Shown one piece after another: positions 1 through 12,700 of a stretch of DNA of 64,000 nucleotides. The notes below the pieces were generated by a model. That model did no database searches. It had not been told where the DNA came from and was given only the letters and a program-made list of their open reading frames with translations. Where the stretch lies: contig CM053334.1 in the NCBI GenBank assembly GCA_028583605.1, positions 20,908,118-20,972,117 on the forward strand, written 5' to 3'. A program made the position numbers and the translations under genes. Numbering within the stretch: the first letter of the stretch is position 1; every line of letters begins with the position of its first letter. The DNA comes from Dastarcus helophoroides (Eukaryota; Arthropoda; Insecta; Coleoptera; Bothrideridae).

Positions 1-780
1 AAGTTAAATCTTCGAGAATTTTGAACCAAATATCGACGTCTCAAAAAAGTGGATATTTAAAAAAAAAGTCGAACCTAAAAATACATTTTAAAATTTTCAA
101 ATTTACAAAAAAGTCAATATTTGGGAAAAAAAATTGAATTTTTGAAAAAATGTCGACAGTTTTGTGTTAGAATTTTCAGTAAAGGCCCAATTATGCAAAA
201 GAAAATCTAGAATTTTTCAAAAATAGTCAAAATTTTAAACAAAATATCGACGTTTCAAATAAGTGGATATTTTGAAAAAGTGGACAAAGTAAAAAAAAAT
301 TTTAAATTTGCGAATTTACAAAAAAGTCAAAATTCGAGAAAAAAAAATCGAAATTTTAAAAAATGTCCAAATTTTCAAAAAGAGTCGTAATTTTGAAAAC
401 GATTTCAAGTTTAAAAAAAAAAATCGTCGAAATTTCGTGAAAATTTCAAATTTAAAAAGTCTAAACTTGAAAAATGGAGATTTTCAAAAAAGCGGAAATT
501 CTGAAAAAATTAGTTAATTTAAAAAAATAATAATGAAAGAAGTTCAACTTCTCAAAAATCAATATTTGCGAAAAAAAATCGAATTTTTCAAGTAAAAGTC
601 ACATAAAATCGAGACTTCAAGAAAGAATCAACATTTTTGAGGAAAAAATCAAAATTTACAAAAAAACGTCAAATCCTTGAGAAACAAACTAAAATTTTGA
701 AAAAATATCGACGTTTCAAAAAAATGGATATTTTGAAAAAAGTCGAAGTTAAAAAAACATTTTCGAATTTAAGTACTGTG
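1..780. repeat. Degenerate GTCGAAATTT short-repeat tract
   Basis: AT-rich DNA made of loosely repeated 15-25 bp units of the form AAAAAGTC(G)AAATTTT, with runs of A between units. Units vary in length and sequence, so this is a decayed or diffusely amplified simple repeat and not a clean satellite. Open frames here are Lys/Asn/Phe-rich by-products of the composition. The same family fills other tracts in this window. Confidence 0.8.
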
Positions 781-2040
781 GTGAGTCGAGTTCTACTAAA
801 CTGTTCTATTTCCTCGTTTGTTTTATTTAATTGAATTTTATTCAATATTTTCTTGGAAATATTAAATCTACAAATATTGTACTATATAAAATTTTTTTGT
901 AACATAACGTTTTGCGTGAGAAACAGATTTCTTAGCGTTCACAAATTAGATAAGGGTTATTTGTTAGGCCTGGTTTGTTTCAAGCACAGATACCTAAACT
1001 GAGTAAATTAACATGTTAGTTTTGAAGTACCGCTGAAAAGTAGAGTAATAAATAAGGGTAAAAGTGCCGATAACGTAGCAAATACCTCGGCAAGACCATG
1101 TGGACTGGAGAAATTTGACGTTCAAAAAACGCCCTTATAAACACGTACAATTGTAAGTTATTTAAATTTCAATTATCGAAGTAAAACTTGCAAGATAAAA
1201 GGACGACAGCATTCAAAAGGGGTTTGCAGTTTGATATGCACTTTAAGAATCCTTTTTAAAATTGATTTAAGGGCTAATTTGGATTAGAAATATTTAAATT
1301 AGTAGAAATTCTGCATTCTCATGCCCTCTAGCGAGATACAGAGGATGTCTTTCGGTCCCCAGAAGTTAAGGGTAGGGGGTGTGAACATAAAACACGAAAG
1401 ACCAATTTTAAAATAGTCAGGTACTACACTTCGAGGAAATTAGTTTAAAAATTATAGTCCGGTACTACCCTTCGAGGAAATTAGTTTAAAAATTATAGTC
1501 AAGAACTAAACTTCGATGAAATTAGTTTAGAAATTATGTTCAGCTTCCGGACTTATAAAAACGAGTACGAAATACGGGAGTTTAAAAAAAAAAAACTGCT
1601 TCTGTTTGTGCTAATTAACGTGAATGAACACAAAAAAAAACAACTTCTATTTCTGTTCAACGTGAAGTTTTAGTGCCATTTATGTGATGTTTGCTACGGG
1701 ATAAATAGGCAAGTAAATTTTAAATTGTCCGATGATTTTATTTGATGGTTTTTCGCTCTTATATGATTTAATTAACTTTTTCTAAAATTTGAGAAATACT
1801 TGTTCCTAATTTTGATCAATATGGGGTTGGGGGGCGTACACAAAAAAAAAAGAGAAAGGAATTTAAAACTTCCACAACAAACCGAATGAATGAGAAAGTC
1901 GTTGTTAGAAAATTATTATTGGGCCAAGAACCCTACCGCTGACTGGTGCAACTACCAGTCTCAGTTACAAAAAAAAAGGAGAGAAAAAAAAAACAAAAAC
2001 AAAGAGAGTAGAAAGAAAAAAAAGGACGAAAACCAATAAA
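781..2040. other. Non-coding stretch, no gene seen
   Basis: No homologous reading frame or splice-bounded exon is recognisable on either strand. It holds a short three-copy tandem repeat (annotated separately) and poly-A/poly-C-like simple runs around 1580-2030. The missing 5' exons of the RILP-like gene downstream could lie here, but I could not find them. Confidence 0.5.
1415..1537 (+). repeat. Three tandem copies of a 41-bp unit
   Basis: Three consecutive 41-bp units, each ending in TTAGTTTA(A/G)AAATTAT and each containing a CTTCGA(G/T)GAAATTAG core. Copies 1 and 2 differ at only a couple of positions; copy 3 is more diverged. No coding capacity. Confidence 0.85.
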
Positions 2041-2099
2041 GCAAATTTGCTTCGAAAACCTTCTATTTTCTTAAGGTCGTTTTTCGATGTTCTGCTGTT

Positions 2100-2460
2100 G
2101 GAAGCTAAGTTTCCAGGGGTTCAAAAAATCGATAACACCCATCACCGCAGGCTCGGTAACTGACAGCAGACATCTATATTAGGATTTGCTGATGATGTAC
2201 TGTACGTTCTCGAAACGAAAAAAAAAGGAAAACCGGAACCGGTGTTGTAAGAAGGTTGTCTGAAGAACTTTCCAGACACAGGCAAAACCCCAAACGCAGG
2301 TGAGCTCCTGGCTGCGTCCCCTCGGGATCATACGCCTGAACACACTGGGGGCATAAGTAACCTCTCCTGGCCTCTGTTTTGGCGTATTTGCCCGGCCTGC
2401 CTTATCCGTGGGTCCCCTCATCGGTTACACGTCCGAAAAAAAGGACCCCCTATATAGGCC
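2100..2460 (+). mobile_element. Possible LINE reverse-transcriptase scrap
   Basis: A GC-richer island in AT-rich DNA. From 2179 one plus-strand frame reads LGFADDVLYVL, which resembles the F/YADD catalytic motif of non-LTR reverse transcriptases. The frame is short, has a stop just upstream and runs into low-complexity sequence, and the rest of the RT domain is not recognisable. The minus strand carries an 80-residue frame that I do not recognise. A decayed LINE fragment is the best guess; chance resemblance is possible. Confidence 0.25.
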
Positions 2461-2489
2461 ACGGAGAATTACAACACCGCGCGTCGCGA

Positions 2490-3640
2490 TCGGGAAGCTT
2501 TTGCAAAATTACTAATTTATAGCCGCATGCCTAGATTTACTGACAACATAAATTTACTAACGTAGGCGGACGAGCAGTATCAGCATCAGCTCTCGTTAGG
2601 GAAATGTTTTGACGAAAGAAATGAGAACTTCTTACCAGTTTCTAACTTTAATTTAAATGTTTTTTTTTATGCTAAGTCAAGCTTAGCCACTTTCTAAGCC
2701 AGAAAACGCCCTTCTATTAGAACAGTAGCCGTAGAAGTAGATGTAGTGTTGGAAGGGAAAATTCTGCTCAGAAAGTTTCTATGAAATTTGAACAATATTT
2801 CTAGTCTATTTTATGACACTGGTTTGAGTTCGAGTGATTGAGTTTGGTATGAGAAAAACAGAAAAACAAACAAAGGAACAAGTTAACAAAGGAAAGAAAG
2901 AAAGGGTGAGAGAGAACAAGAGATCTGTAAGATTGAATCAACATTTATGAATTTGATTTATTACGATAAATCACCACTTCATTTCCAAGCTTGAGCTCCA
3001 TTTTCTCGTAGCATTATCCTTTGGATATTGTTAGCTCAAAGCTTTAAACAGGAAACTGTATGCTATGTGAAGTATGCTTGAATTAAGAAGCGATAAAACA
3101 GACACCTGAAAATAGTTTGAGAACCTCTGTGTACAAACTAACCAGCGAACACCCACCGATAATCAGGTACAAAGTTAGCTGCATTTGGTTTGAAAACCTT
3201 CGAGTACAAACTAAATGGTCCAGCTGGGGAAAGCATTGCGATTATTAGGGTTAAAATAAACTTTGGGAAATTAATAACCAACGCACCATATACGAGCGAA
3301 AGAGTTAAACAAAGAATGTCAGATTACTTGTGCTTAATGAATTCTCTTCATTTTCTAAAGAAATATTTCTCTCAGATCTGTGTCCAGCAAATTTAAACAA
3401 GTTGAAACAAACAGGTTCACTTTTATTTGTTGTATTATGTTTAAGAACACTTGAAAATCACAAACTTGAATTTTTGTTGATTTATTTTTTGACCAATTGT
3501 AATAAAACGTTGAGGTCAATTGTTGTTTGGATTTGATAACACTTCCCTGTCGACTCTACGAGCTGGGGTTACAATTTATTGGAATAAAATAATTTTAAAC
3601 ACAACGTAGACAAATTGGGTCCGAAAATCGAAAGTAAGTT
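2490..3640. other. Non-coding stretch, no gene seen
   Basis: No recognisable exon, RNA gene or intact element. A short direct repeat (TTTGA[A/G]AACC...GTACAAACTA) occurs at about 3116 and 3188. The rest is unremarkable AT-rich DNA. Confidence 0.5.
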
Positions 3641-6470
3641 ATTCTTCGAAAATTTTTAAAGATGAGCAAAATTCGACAATTTTGAAAAACTATATACAAT
3701 CACTGGTTTTGGTCGCGCATCACATTTAATCGACTTGGCCTGGATTTAATAATCACGACGGCTCGGCTGGTCGCTCATCACAGTACAAAAAAGTCAAAAT
3801 TCGAGAAATAGAAATGGACATTTTGAAAAAATGTCGCAGTTTTGTGTCAAAATTTTTAATAAACGCCCAATTAAAAGAAAAACTAGAATTTTTCAAAAAT
3901 AGCCAAATCTTCAAGAAAAAGTCAAAATTTTAGTCAAAATATCGACGTTTCAAATAAGTGGATATTTTGAATTTTTTTTCTAAAATTTGCGAATTTTCAA
4001 AATTCGAGAAAAAATCGAAATTTTGAAAAAATATCTCAATTTTGTGTCAAAATTTTTAATAAAGGCAAAATTACAGAGAAACTAAAATTTTTCTAAAAAT
4101 CCAAAGAAACACAAAAGGCTAAATGTCCATAAAAAGTCGAAATTTTGGAAAAATAACCAAATTTCTAGAAAAAGTCAAAATTTTGAAAAAAGTAGAAATG
4201 TGGTGAAAATAGCCGAAATTATTTTTTAAAAAAAGGTCGAAATATTGAAAGAAAATCGAAATTTTGACAAACCGGATTTTGAAAAGGGGTGAAAACGACA
4301 AAAAGCGAATTTTTCCAAAAAAAAAAATGGAAATTCTGAAAAATAACGATATTTTTAAAAAATATTTAAAAAATGTGCAATTACTCAAAATTTCAAATAC
4401 TCAAAAAAAAAGTCAAATTTACATAAAAGTCGAAATTTTGAAAAAAAAATCAAAATTTTGAATATCGGTCGAAATTTTCAAAAAAAAATTAAACACTTGA
4501 ATAGAAGTCGAAATTTTCAAAAAATATCGAAATATTTGAAAGTAAGGTCGAAATTTTCAAAAAAGGCAAAATTAAAAAAAGGCAAAATTAAAAAAATTGA
4601 ATTTTCTAAAAAAAATTTACACAAAATTCAAAATTTTGACCAAAGTCAAAATTTTCAAAAATACTTTTGAAAAATTTTCAAAAAAAAAACAAAAACTTGA
4701 ATAGGGATCGAAATTATCAAAAAAAATCGAAATATTTGAAAGTAAGGTCGAAATTTTCAAAAAAGGCAAAATTAAAAAATAGAATTTTCCAAAAAAAATC
4801 CAAATTGACACAAAATTCAAAATTTTGACCAAAGTCGAAATTTTACAAAATGTCTGAAAAAGGTCAAAGCGAAAAAATCGAAATTTTGATTATAGAAGCT
4901 CGAAAAGTAATAAAAAAGTTAAAATTTTGAACAAGGTCGAAATTTTGCAAAATATCGAATTTTTGAAAAAAGTCGAAATTTTGATTATAAAAGGTCGAAA
5001 TTTCAACAACAAAAAAATGGAAAATTTGAAAAAAAGGTAAATATTTTGAATAAAAGTTTTCAAAAATCCAAATCGTATTTGAAAATAAAGTCGAATTTTT
5101 AAAATAAAAAGCAACTTTATATAAAAGTCGAAATTTCGAAAAAAAAATCTAAAGTTTCGACAGAAAAAGTCGCAATTTTCAAAGAAGTGAAACCTTTAAG
5201 AAAAACTTGAACAATCGTCGAAATTTTCAAAAAAAACGGTCAAACTTTTCAAAAAAAAGTAAATAATTTTTTAAAAAATCGAAATTTTCAAATTTTGTGG
5301 CAACATTTTCAAACAATTCGAAATTTTTTAAAAAGTCACAATTTTCAATAAAGACAAAATAAAAAAAAACCGAATTCAAAAATATCCAAATTAACACAAA
5401 AGTTGAAATTTCCATAAGAAGTCGAAATTTTGAAAAAAAAAATTGAAATTTTCAAAATATGTGAAAATTTGAAAAAAAAAAGGAAATTTTGAAATTCGAA
5501 ATTTTCAAAATAAATCGAAATATTAAAAAAATCGAAATTTTTAATAGGGATCCAAGTCTGATTTCTAAGTCTTTTTTTTTAGAAAGTCTAAATATTGAGA
5601 AAATGTTCTAAATCTTGAATAAAGTCGACATTAAAAAAAACAAAAATTTCAATAATTTAATGTTTTCAAAAGTAAAATTTTCAAAAATTCAAAATAATTA
5701 GAAAAAAGTATATTATTTAAGAGCTTGGAAGTTTCAAAAAAATGTTGGAAAAAGGCAAAAATTTCCAATACAGCCAAATTTTGAACTCAAAATTTTCAAG
5801 AATGGCGAAATTAAAAAATCTAAATTTCGAAAAAAGGACAAAATTGTACAAGTTGAAATTTTCAAAATCGAAATATTAAAAAAAATCAAAATGTTCAATA
5901 AAAATCGAAGCAAGATTTTTTAAACAAGGTATTTTTTTTTCAAAACGTCAAAATGTTAAGAATTTGTTCTAAATCTTGAATAAAATCGAAATTAAAAAAA
6001 CAGTGTTTTCAAAAGTGAAAATTTTCAAAAATTCAAATTGCAAAAATAACTAGAAAAATGTCTAAATTAAAAAAAAGTACAAATTAAAAAAAAGTCCAAA
6101 TTAAAAAAAAGTCCAAATTAAAAAAAAGTCCAAATTAAAAAAAAAGGCGAAATAAGCAAAAGAGGTCGAAATGTTTAAAAAAGGAGTCAAAAGAGTTCGG
6201 AACAACATGGCGGAATTTGGAAGTCAAGATTTTCAAGAATAGATAAATTAAAAAAATTTGAATTTTGAAAAACGTCGAAATTTAAAAAAAAAGTTGACAT
6301 TTTTTAAAAAAGTCGAATATTCAGTAGAAGGCGAAATTTTCAAAAAAAAAGTCGCTAAAAAAAAGTTGACATTTTTTAAAAAAGTCGAATATTCAGTAGA
6401 AGGCGAAATTTTCAAAAAAAAGCCGCTTTATTGAAAAAGATTTTAAATTTTAAAGAATGTCCAGAAAGAT
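3640..6470. repeat. Long GTCGAAATTT short-repeat tract
   Basis: About 2.8 kb of the same degenerate family as at 1-780, mostly in the AAAAGTCGAAATTTT orientation. It contains local re-duplications: roughly five 17-bp AAATTAAAAAAAAGTCC units at about 6065-6150, and two near-identical ~70-bp blocks at about 6286-6352 and 6353-6424. Two ~180-bp blocks at about 4500-4640 and 4695-4830 are also clearly related. It lies just upstream of the first visible RILP-like exon, so it is either intron or 5' flank. Confidence 0.85.
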
Positions 6471-6518
6471 AACAAGGACAACGAATGTAATGTAAGAATT
6501 GTAGTAGAATTAAAAATG

Positions 6519-6604
6519 TTGATCTACGCGATCGGGAATCGAACCCAGAACCTTTCGCGTGGCAGGCAAACTCACCATTGAGCACGTTACCACTTTGATT
6601 CCAC
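6519..6604 (-). pseudogene. tRNA-Gly(GCC)-like relic or SINE head
   Basis: On the minus strand the sequence has a perfect B-box core (GGTTCGATTCC) and a 7-nt CTGCCAC anticodon loop with anticodon GCC on a 5-bp stem, preceded by a D-arm-like GCTCAATGGTGAG. The expected 7-bp acceptor stem does not pair and the T stem is imperfect. I call a tRNA-Gly-derived relic or the head of a tRNA-derived SINE, not a working tRNA gene. Confidence 0.45.
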
Positions 6605-6760
6605 TTATTAACATCTCGTACCCCACTTTTTTCCTAAAAAGCATAATAAAAAAAGTCTGGCCCACGACAAAATCCAATGTTTAAGAGTTATTGCCACTAG
6701 GGTAAGACGTGTTAACCAACGGCGTGTTTTAAAAACACAATTTTTTTTTATTATTCTAAG

Positions 6761-9700
6761 GAATTGGAAGCCATTGAAGAACAATGGCGATCAGAAACCA
6801 AAGATCTAGTCTCGATGGTGTCACGTCTCCAAGAAGAAAACCGAAAACTACTGAAAGAGCAAAGCAGCTCCACACATACCAGCTTCACGCCGGAAGTCAC
6901 AACGGACGGCAGCATACTCCAAAAACTGAAAACGACCCTAGAGAAACAACGCGACGAACTGCGACAGAAAGAGAAAGCGCTGTTAGAAAAATCGACAGAT
7001 GTGGAAAATGTAACATTTCCGCTTGTAACTTGTAAAGTCTAAATATTTATATTTTAGTTGAAATCTCAAATCGAGCGACTGTCCAATTCGAATAGAGAGG
7101 TGAAGAGGAAGCATAAAATACTGCAGACGCAAGTTCGGTCGCTGTGCGATGAAAGGGCGGATTTTTTGGTGCAGTTGCAGGACCAGCAGAGGGATATTAT
7201 AGCGCTGAGGCAACGACTGGGGCTCGCCCAGAAGGAAAACGAGGATTTAGCTAAGGTAGGTTTTGCACTGCGTTTTAGAGTCACAAATCTATACACATTC
7301 ACCAGCAAAATTACGACTATATTTTGCTCTACAATTAGTATTATTATTATTATTATTATAAAGCGAAGTTATTTTTAAAACAATGAAAACATTTTAGTGT
7401 GATATAACTTTCCCAAGCAACAAAGCTATTTACGACTTGGACGATCCAAATAGGCCAAGATTTACAACTCAGGAATTAAAAGATATCCTTAACGAGAGAA
7501 ACGAGCTTAAAGCAAGAGTGAGCGATCTTGAAGATGAATTAGAAACATATCGACCCAAATCTAAAGTTGAGACGTAAGTACTTACTGTTGCAACTTCAAC
7601 GTTCCTATTTTTTTACGTTGTGAATTTTTCAATTTTATTATTATTTTTTCTTTTTTCGATTTTATTTTTAGTTTTGTTTTTTTTTTAATAAATCGTTTTG
7701 TTTCTATTTTATTTTTAGAATTAAAAAATTGATTCCTTTAATGGATAAAATTGAGACAGCTTGCGATCATTTGTTGAATGCGCACAAACCAACCTCTAGT
7801 GACAATTCGTAAGTTTTGTTTATTGTGACGTTTAAAACTAACATGTACTTACGTGACATTCCATTTATCCATCACTAATTCTGCTGTGGTTGAAATACTC
7901 TTGACACTATTCATTCAGCTCGATAGAATTAAAATTTAAATGAAACTTTATAGAAAACTCTAGCATCTAAAAGGGTGAAAAGTAAGATTAAAAACAAAGT
8001 GTACTTACATTATTTTCTTTCCTCGCCTCTTTTGAAGTGAAATTACTAACCTGAAATTATAAAAAATGAAAGTACATCGAAAAATTAAAAGTCGAAATTT
8101 CAGAAAAATTTCTAAAGGCCATAGAACGATAAACATAGTGAATCGGCCCCAGAAAGATATTTGAACCATTTTTTGAGAATGTGTTGCTACTAATGAGATT
8201 CTTTGATTTTGCAAGTTCCAGATCTCTATCTATTTTAGTTTTTGAAAAAATCGAAAAAATTCTAAAAAAAATCGAAAAATAGAAATTTTTTTTTCTCAAA
8301 AATGACTTGACCGATTTAAATAAAATTTTGAAACATTATAGAAATATATATAGGCTATATTCCAAAAAATTGACAGTCTATAATCATTACGTTATTTAGG
8401 AAAAACGGGCAATTTTTTTCAAAATTATTTTTTTTCTTTATGATCACGTTCTAGAACAATTTTGAAACTAATTTCTGTTTATGTCTTTTTTGATGTAGAA
8501 TATCCTTGCAAATTCTGAAACTGATCAAAAAGGTACGCCATATTAAAAAAAAATAAAAACCGACTTTTTCATTAAAAAATTGATTTATATTTCAATTTCA
8601 GGAATATTGGCCTCATCTCAGAGAGTATATTCCTACTAATAGGGTAATTTAACTTTAAAAGTTTCAAGGTTTTATTTATTTATTTTCTTGGAAAAATTCG
8701 AAAAAAATACCCTTGCGACTGTGGTGGCTTCCTGGTTCGGGATGGCATAACCTTCAGATCATTTACTGAACTAATCCGTGGCCACCAGGATGTACTTGTT
8801 GCCATCGTCTGAAGCGGGGAATGGTCCTGCTACATCGACTGCAATTCTTTCAAATGGAGTTCCCACATTATATTGCTTCAGGGCCCCTTTGTACGAGAAC
8901 CCTTGGACGCAGCACAAGTGACACATTTCCGACACCACCGCTCGACGTCCCCCCTGCAGTTAACCCAATAGAACCGTTTTCGAACCTTCTTTAGGGTCTT
9001 GTTCGTCCCTAAATGTCCGCCAGAGGTCCCATCGTGCACCTCCCACAAGACCTGTGGAATCTTTTCCTGAGGCGCCACCAACTCCAAGTTGACACGTTTT
9101 CCATCCGCGCTTTCCCATGGTCTCTTCAGCACCCCGTCCTCGACCTGGAGGGAATTCCATTGGGCCCACAAATTGTTAAGAACTGGACAGGTCTATCCCC
9201 AGCTTCTTTCCGTTCCAATATGGGTCCGATATCAGCGTCGCTCTTCTGTAGCTCCCGAAGACCTTCAACAGTCCATCCGTCTTTGGCTGAACAGACGCGG
9301 CCCTTATATCCACCATGTCCTCATGGTCCTCAACTCGTCTGCAGTGTTTGCAATCCCCACAGGGTCTTCTGGACAAAGCGTCAGCGTTGTTATGCTGTCG
9401 TCCCGGTCGATGATGCACCTTAAAGTGATACTGCTGAAGCCTTTCTAACCATCTAGCCTCTGCGTTCTTCATTCGGAATAACCAAAAAAGTGCCGAATGG
9501 TCTGTTCTGATGAGGAACTCTTGCCCATACAAGTACTTGTGGAAGTGTTCCACGGCCTTCACTATCGCAAGAAGTTCCTTCCTAGTGGTGCAATAGTTCC
9601 TCTCCGGCTTCGTCAGGATCTTGCTGTAATATTCGATCACTCTTTCTTCACCGCCTTGAACTTGGGACAGCTGCCGACGTTGCTGGCATCAGTGTCTAAC

Positions 9701-12700
9701 ACGAACTTCCCATTCTGCTGAGGATACGCCAAGATAGGGCTTATACACAAGGGCGGACTTCAGTTTTGGGAAAGCGGTATCACAATCCGGAGTCCAGACA
9801 TATGGCGTTCTTCCTTCCGTTAGTCGGTGTAATGGCGCAGCGATGTTGGCGAAACCTTTCACAAATCCCCTGTAATAGGTGCATAACCCAAGGAACTTCC
9901 TCAGTTCATGTTTATCTTTGGGTTGTGGCCAGTCACGGATTGCTCGAGTCTCGCGTGCCACAATAACCTTGACGCCTGTGTTCACTGTTGCCTGCACATT
10001 CCTTCCATCCACGCTGGCTTCCACCATCAAACTCTCCTTGGTCCTTTTTATCTGTTTGATTGGAAGAGTTTTGACGACTGGTTTCTTGAGGTTAGCCTCT
10101 TCTCGATGTGTTGTTTTCTTACTGTCATGCTTATCGATTTCTTGGGGATTGACCTGCAGTCCTTCTTGAGGTGCCCCGGTTTGCCACAGCTGTAACATGT
10201 CATGCTTCTGCTGGATCGACCTTTAAGAGCTTCCAGCAGTTCTTGGATGCTCGCGTTTCATTCCCTTCCTTTCTTTCATGTTAGCGCTTATGTTCCTGTT
10301 GATTTCCTTCCTGTTAGCGCTTATGTTTACGAGATCAGGATCATTCACAGTCTCTTTGATGTCGGTCTTCCTTATTCTGCATGACGCTTCTGGCTCCGAA
10401 ACCTTGTAAGCGGCTTCCACCTCCAAAGCTCTAATCAATGCCTCCCTTGATGTTCGGAAGTTTGACAAGCGCATCACTCCCTGGACTTCTGAGTCTCGTA
10501 TTCCTTCTATGAAAATTCTATCTGTGTAAAGTTCCAAAAATTCACTTGGTGCTGTTGAATAAGCGGCGTGAACTAGTCTTTTTACATCAGCCTCGTTCTT
10601 GGATGCCCGCATCAATTTTCTTCAAATTAGTGCTCATGCTCCCGTCCATTTTCTTCGTGTTCCCGATCATTTCCTTTATGTTGGCGTTTATGTTCGCGAG
10701 ATCAGGGTCATTCGTAGCCTCTTCGATGTCGGATTTCCTTATTCTGCGTGACGCCTCTGGCTCTGAAACCTTGTAAGCAGCTTCGACCTCCAAAGCTTTA
10801 ATCAGTGCCTCCCTTGACGTTCGGACGTTTGACAAGCGTATCACCCTCTGGACATCTGGGTCTCTTATTTCTTCTATAAAGATTCTAACTGCCTGAAGTT
10901 CCAGGAAAGTCGGTTGGTGCTGTTGGATAGGCAATATACGCCAGTCTTCTCACGTCAGCCTCGAATTCTTGCAGCGTTTCATCACTTTTCTGCTTCCTTA
11001 CTAGTAGTTGCGACTGGGCTACTTGCGGCAAATGATGATCTCCAAATCTCAGCTCTAAAGCTCTAACTAAATCCTCATAGTTAGCTAGTTCGTGGTTAGA
11101 TAGAGCTCGGAGTAGTTCCTAGAGCTTCTCCGCGCAGGGAAACCACCAATGAGGTCGCCTTTTCGTCTTCCGTCCATCGATTGGCTCTAGCAGCAGCTTC
11201 GAACTGTATTCTGTAGGCCTGGAACGATATTTTTCCATCATAGGTCGAAGGTTTCACCTTTTGGGAAGAAATAGCAGATACACTTTCGGATTCGTGTTGT
11301 ATGACTTGTCCACTTAGCAACTTCTTCATGTTATTTTCGATGTTGCTGATCTCCCTCCTGTGTTGCATTTTCCAAATCAAGAAGCTTGCTATTGAATTTT
11401 TCTTTTACTTCTCCAATTTCTTCCTTGACTTCGCTCATCTCTCCTTTCATTCCCGCAATTTCTCCTTTAACTTCGCCAATCCTCTTCTTGCATTTCTTCT
11501 CTCATTTTTGAAACGTTTTCTCCCATTTTTTTCAGTTATATTTGTTAATAGACTACTGCAATTCTTGTTTGTCTGCATTCCTTCTCTGTTCTTCTTGTCG
11601 TCTTCGTTCTTCTTCCTGTTCTTTTTCCTGTCGTCTTCGTTCTTCTTCCTGTTCTTTTTCTTGTCGTCTTCGTTCTTCTTTCTGTTCCTTTTCTTGTCGT
11701 CTTCGTTCTTCCTCTTGTTCTTTTTCCAGTTTTTTTTTCTTGACGTCTTCGTTCTTTCCCTTGTTGTCTTCGTTCTTTCTCCTGATCTTTTTCTTCTTTG
11801 TCTTTAAACATCGCTAACAACGCTTGCAATTGTTGTTCCATTTTGGCCGATTTTAGTCTCGTTTCCATTAAGCGTAGTAGAATGTTCAAGATTTTACTTG
11901 ACGCGCCTCGTATAAACTATTTAACAGTTTAAAACGTCCGAGATAAAAGTCAACTGCGGCACCTGGTACGAATTTTTTCGAGAAATAACGCTCAATCCAC
12001 AAATAATTCCGCTTCTGACACCAGATGTTACGGGCTTATCGGTTCGAATTGATTACACGTGATGGATTATACCCACTTTATTACTGAACTCAACTTGGAT
12101 CACCGCAATTGAACAATTAACTCACTTATTATTAACTTCTACTAACTCACTAATTACACCGACTCTGACTGACTGACTCGAGGGAAAGCTGACCGCCTTT
12201 TTATAGTTTTGGCCCCCGGCTTCTAGAACTTTTCGGCAGATAAGGCTTATCGTTTGCCGAAATTTCTGGAACGCTTATCTGCCATTTGTTTCGTTATCGC
12301 GGCCGCTTTCCCCTTATCAGATCCTTCTAGAAACTTTTTTTATTTACTAAATTATACAATTCTATTCTAAATTCTATTACATCTACTTACATTGCGTTAC
12401 AATATTTTGTAACAAAAATGAAAATTTTAAAGCTGTCGTAGTATTCAAAAGGTCGAAATTTTCAAAAAAAAAAAAGGGGAGGGAATGTTTAAAAAGGTCC
12501 AAATTTTCAAAAAAGTAAAATTTTTCAAAAAAGTTAAAATTCACCGAAAAATTAAAATTTCGAAGAGAAAATCGAGATTTCCAAAATCAATGAAAATTTT
12601 ATAAAAAGTCTTTGTTTTGTTAAAAAAAATGGAAATCGAAGTAAAATGTTGGGAAAAGGTCAAAACTTTGAAAAAAAAAAGAAATTTTGAAACCGTCGCG

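Larger units (their letters stand above)
8718..12401 (-). mobile_element. Truncated Ty3/gypsy LTR retrotransposon
   Basis: Minus-strand element in the fifth intron of the RILP-like gene. Reading right to left: 5' LTR (12026-12401), tRNA-Leu primer-binding site (12009-12023), gag (about 11890-10220), protease/RT remnants (10198-9689), RNase H (9640-9176) and integrase (9171 to about 8718). The integrase core and 3' LTR are lost, so the left end is truncated. The RT palm is also missing and several frames are broken, so the copy cannot be autonomous. A related solo LTR lies at 33005-33366. Confidence 0.88.

Noticed and set aside
1..6470. Many Lys/Asn/Phe-rich frames in AT-rich tracts (here and at 25-29 kb, 46 kb)
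   Set aside because: They follow from the repeat composition on both strands, have no family resemblance and no splice or start logic.
9013..10384. Plus-strand frames over the gypsy pol region
   Set aside because: Antisense shadows of RNase H, protease and integrase frames.
11301..11817. Plus-strand Ser/Phe-rich frames of up to 168 codons
   Set aside because: They are the antisense of the Glu/Arg/Lys-rich gag coiled coil of the gypsy element.
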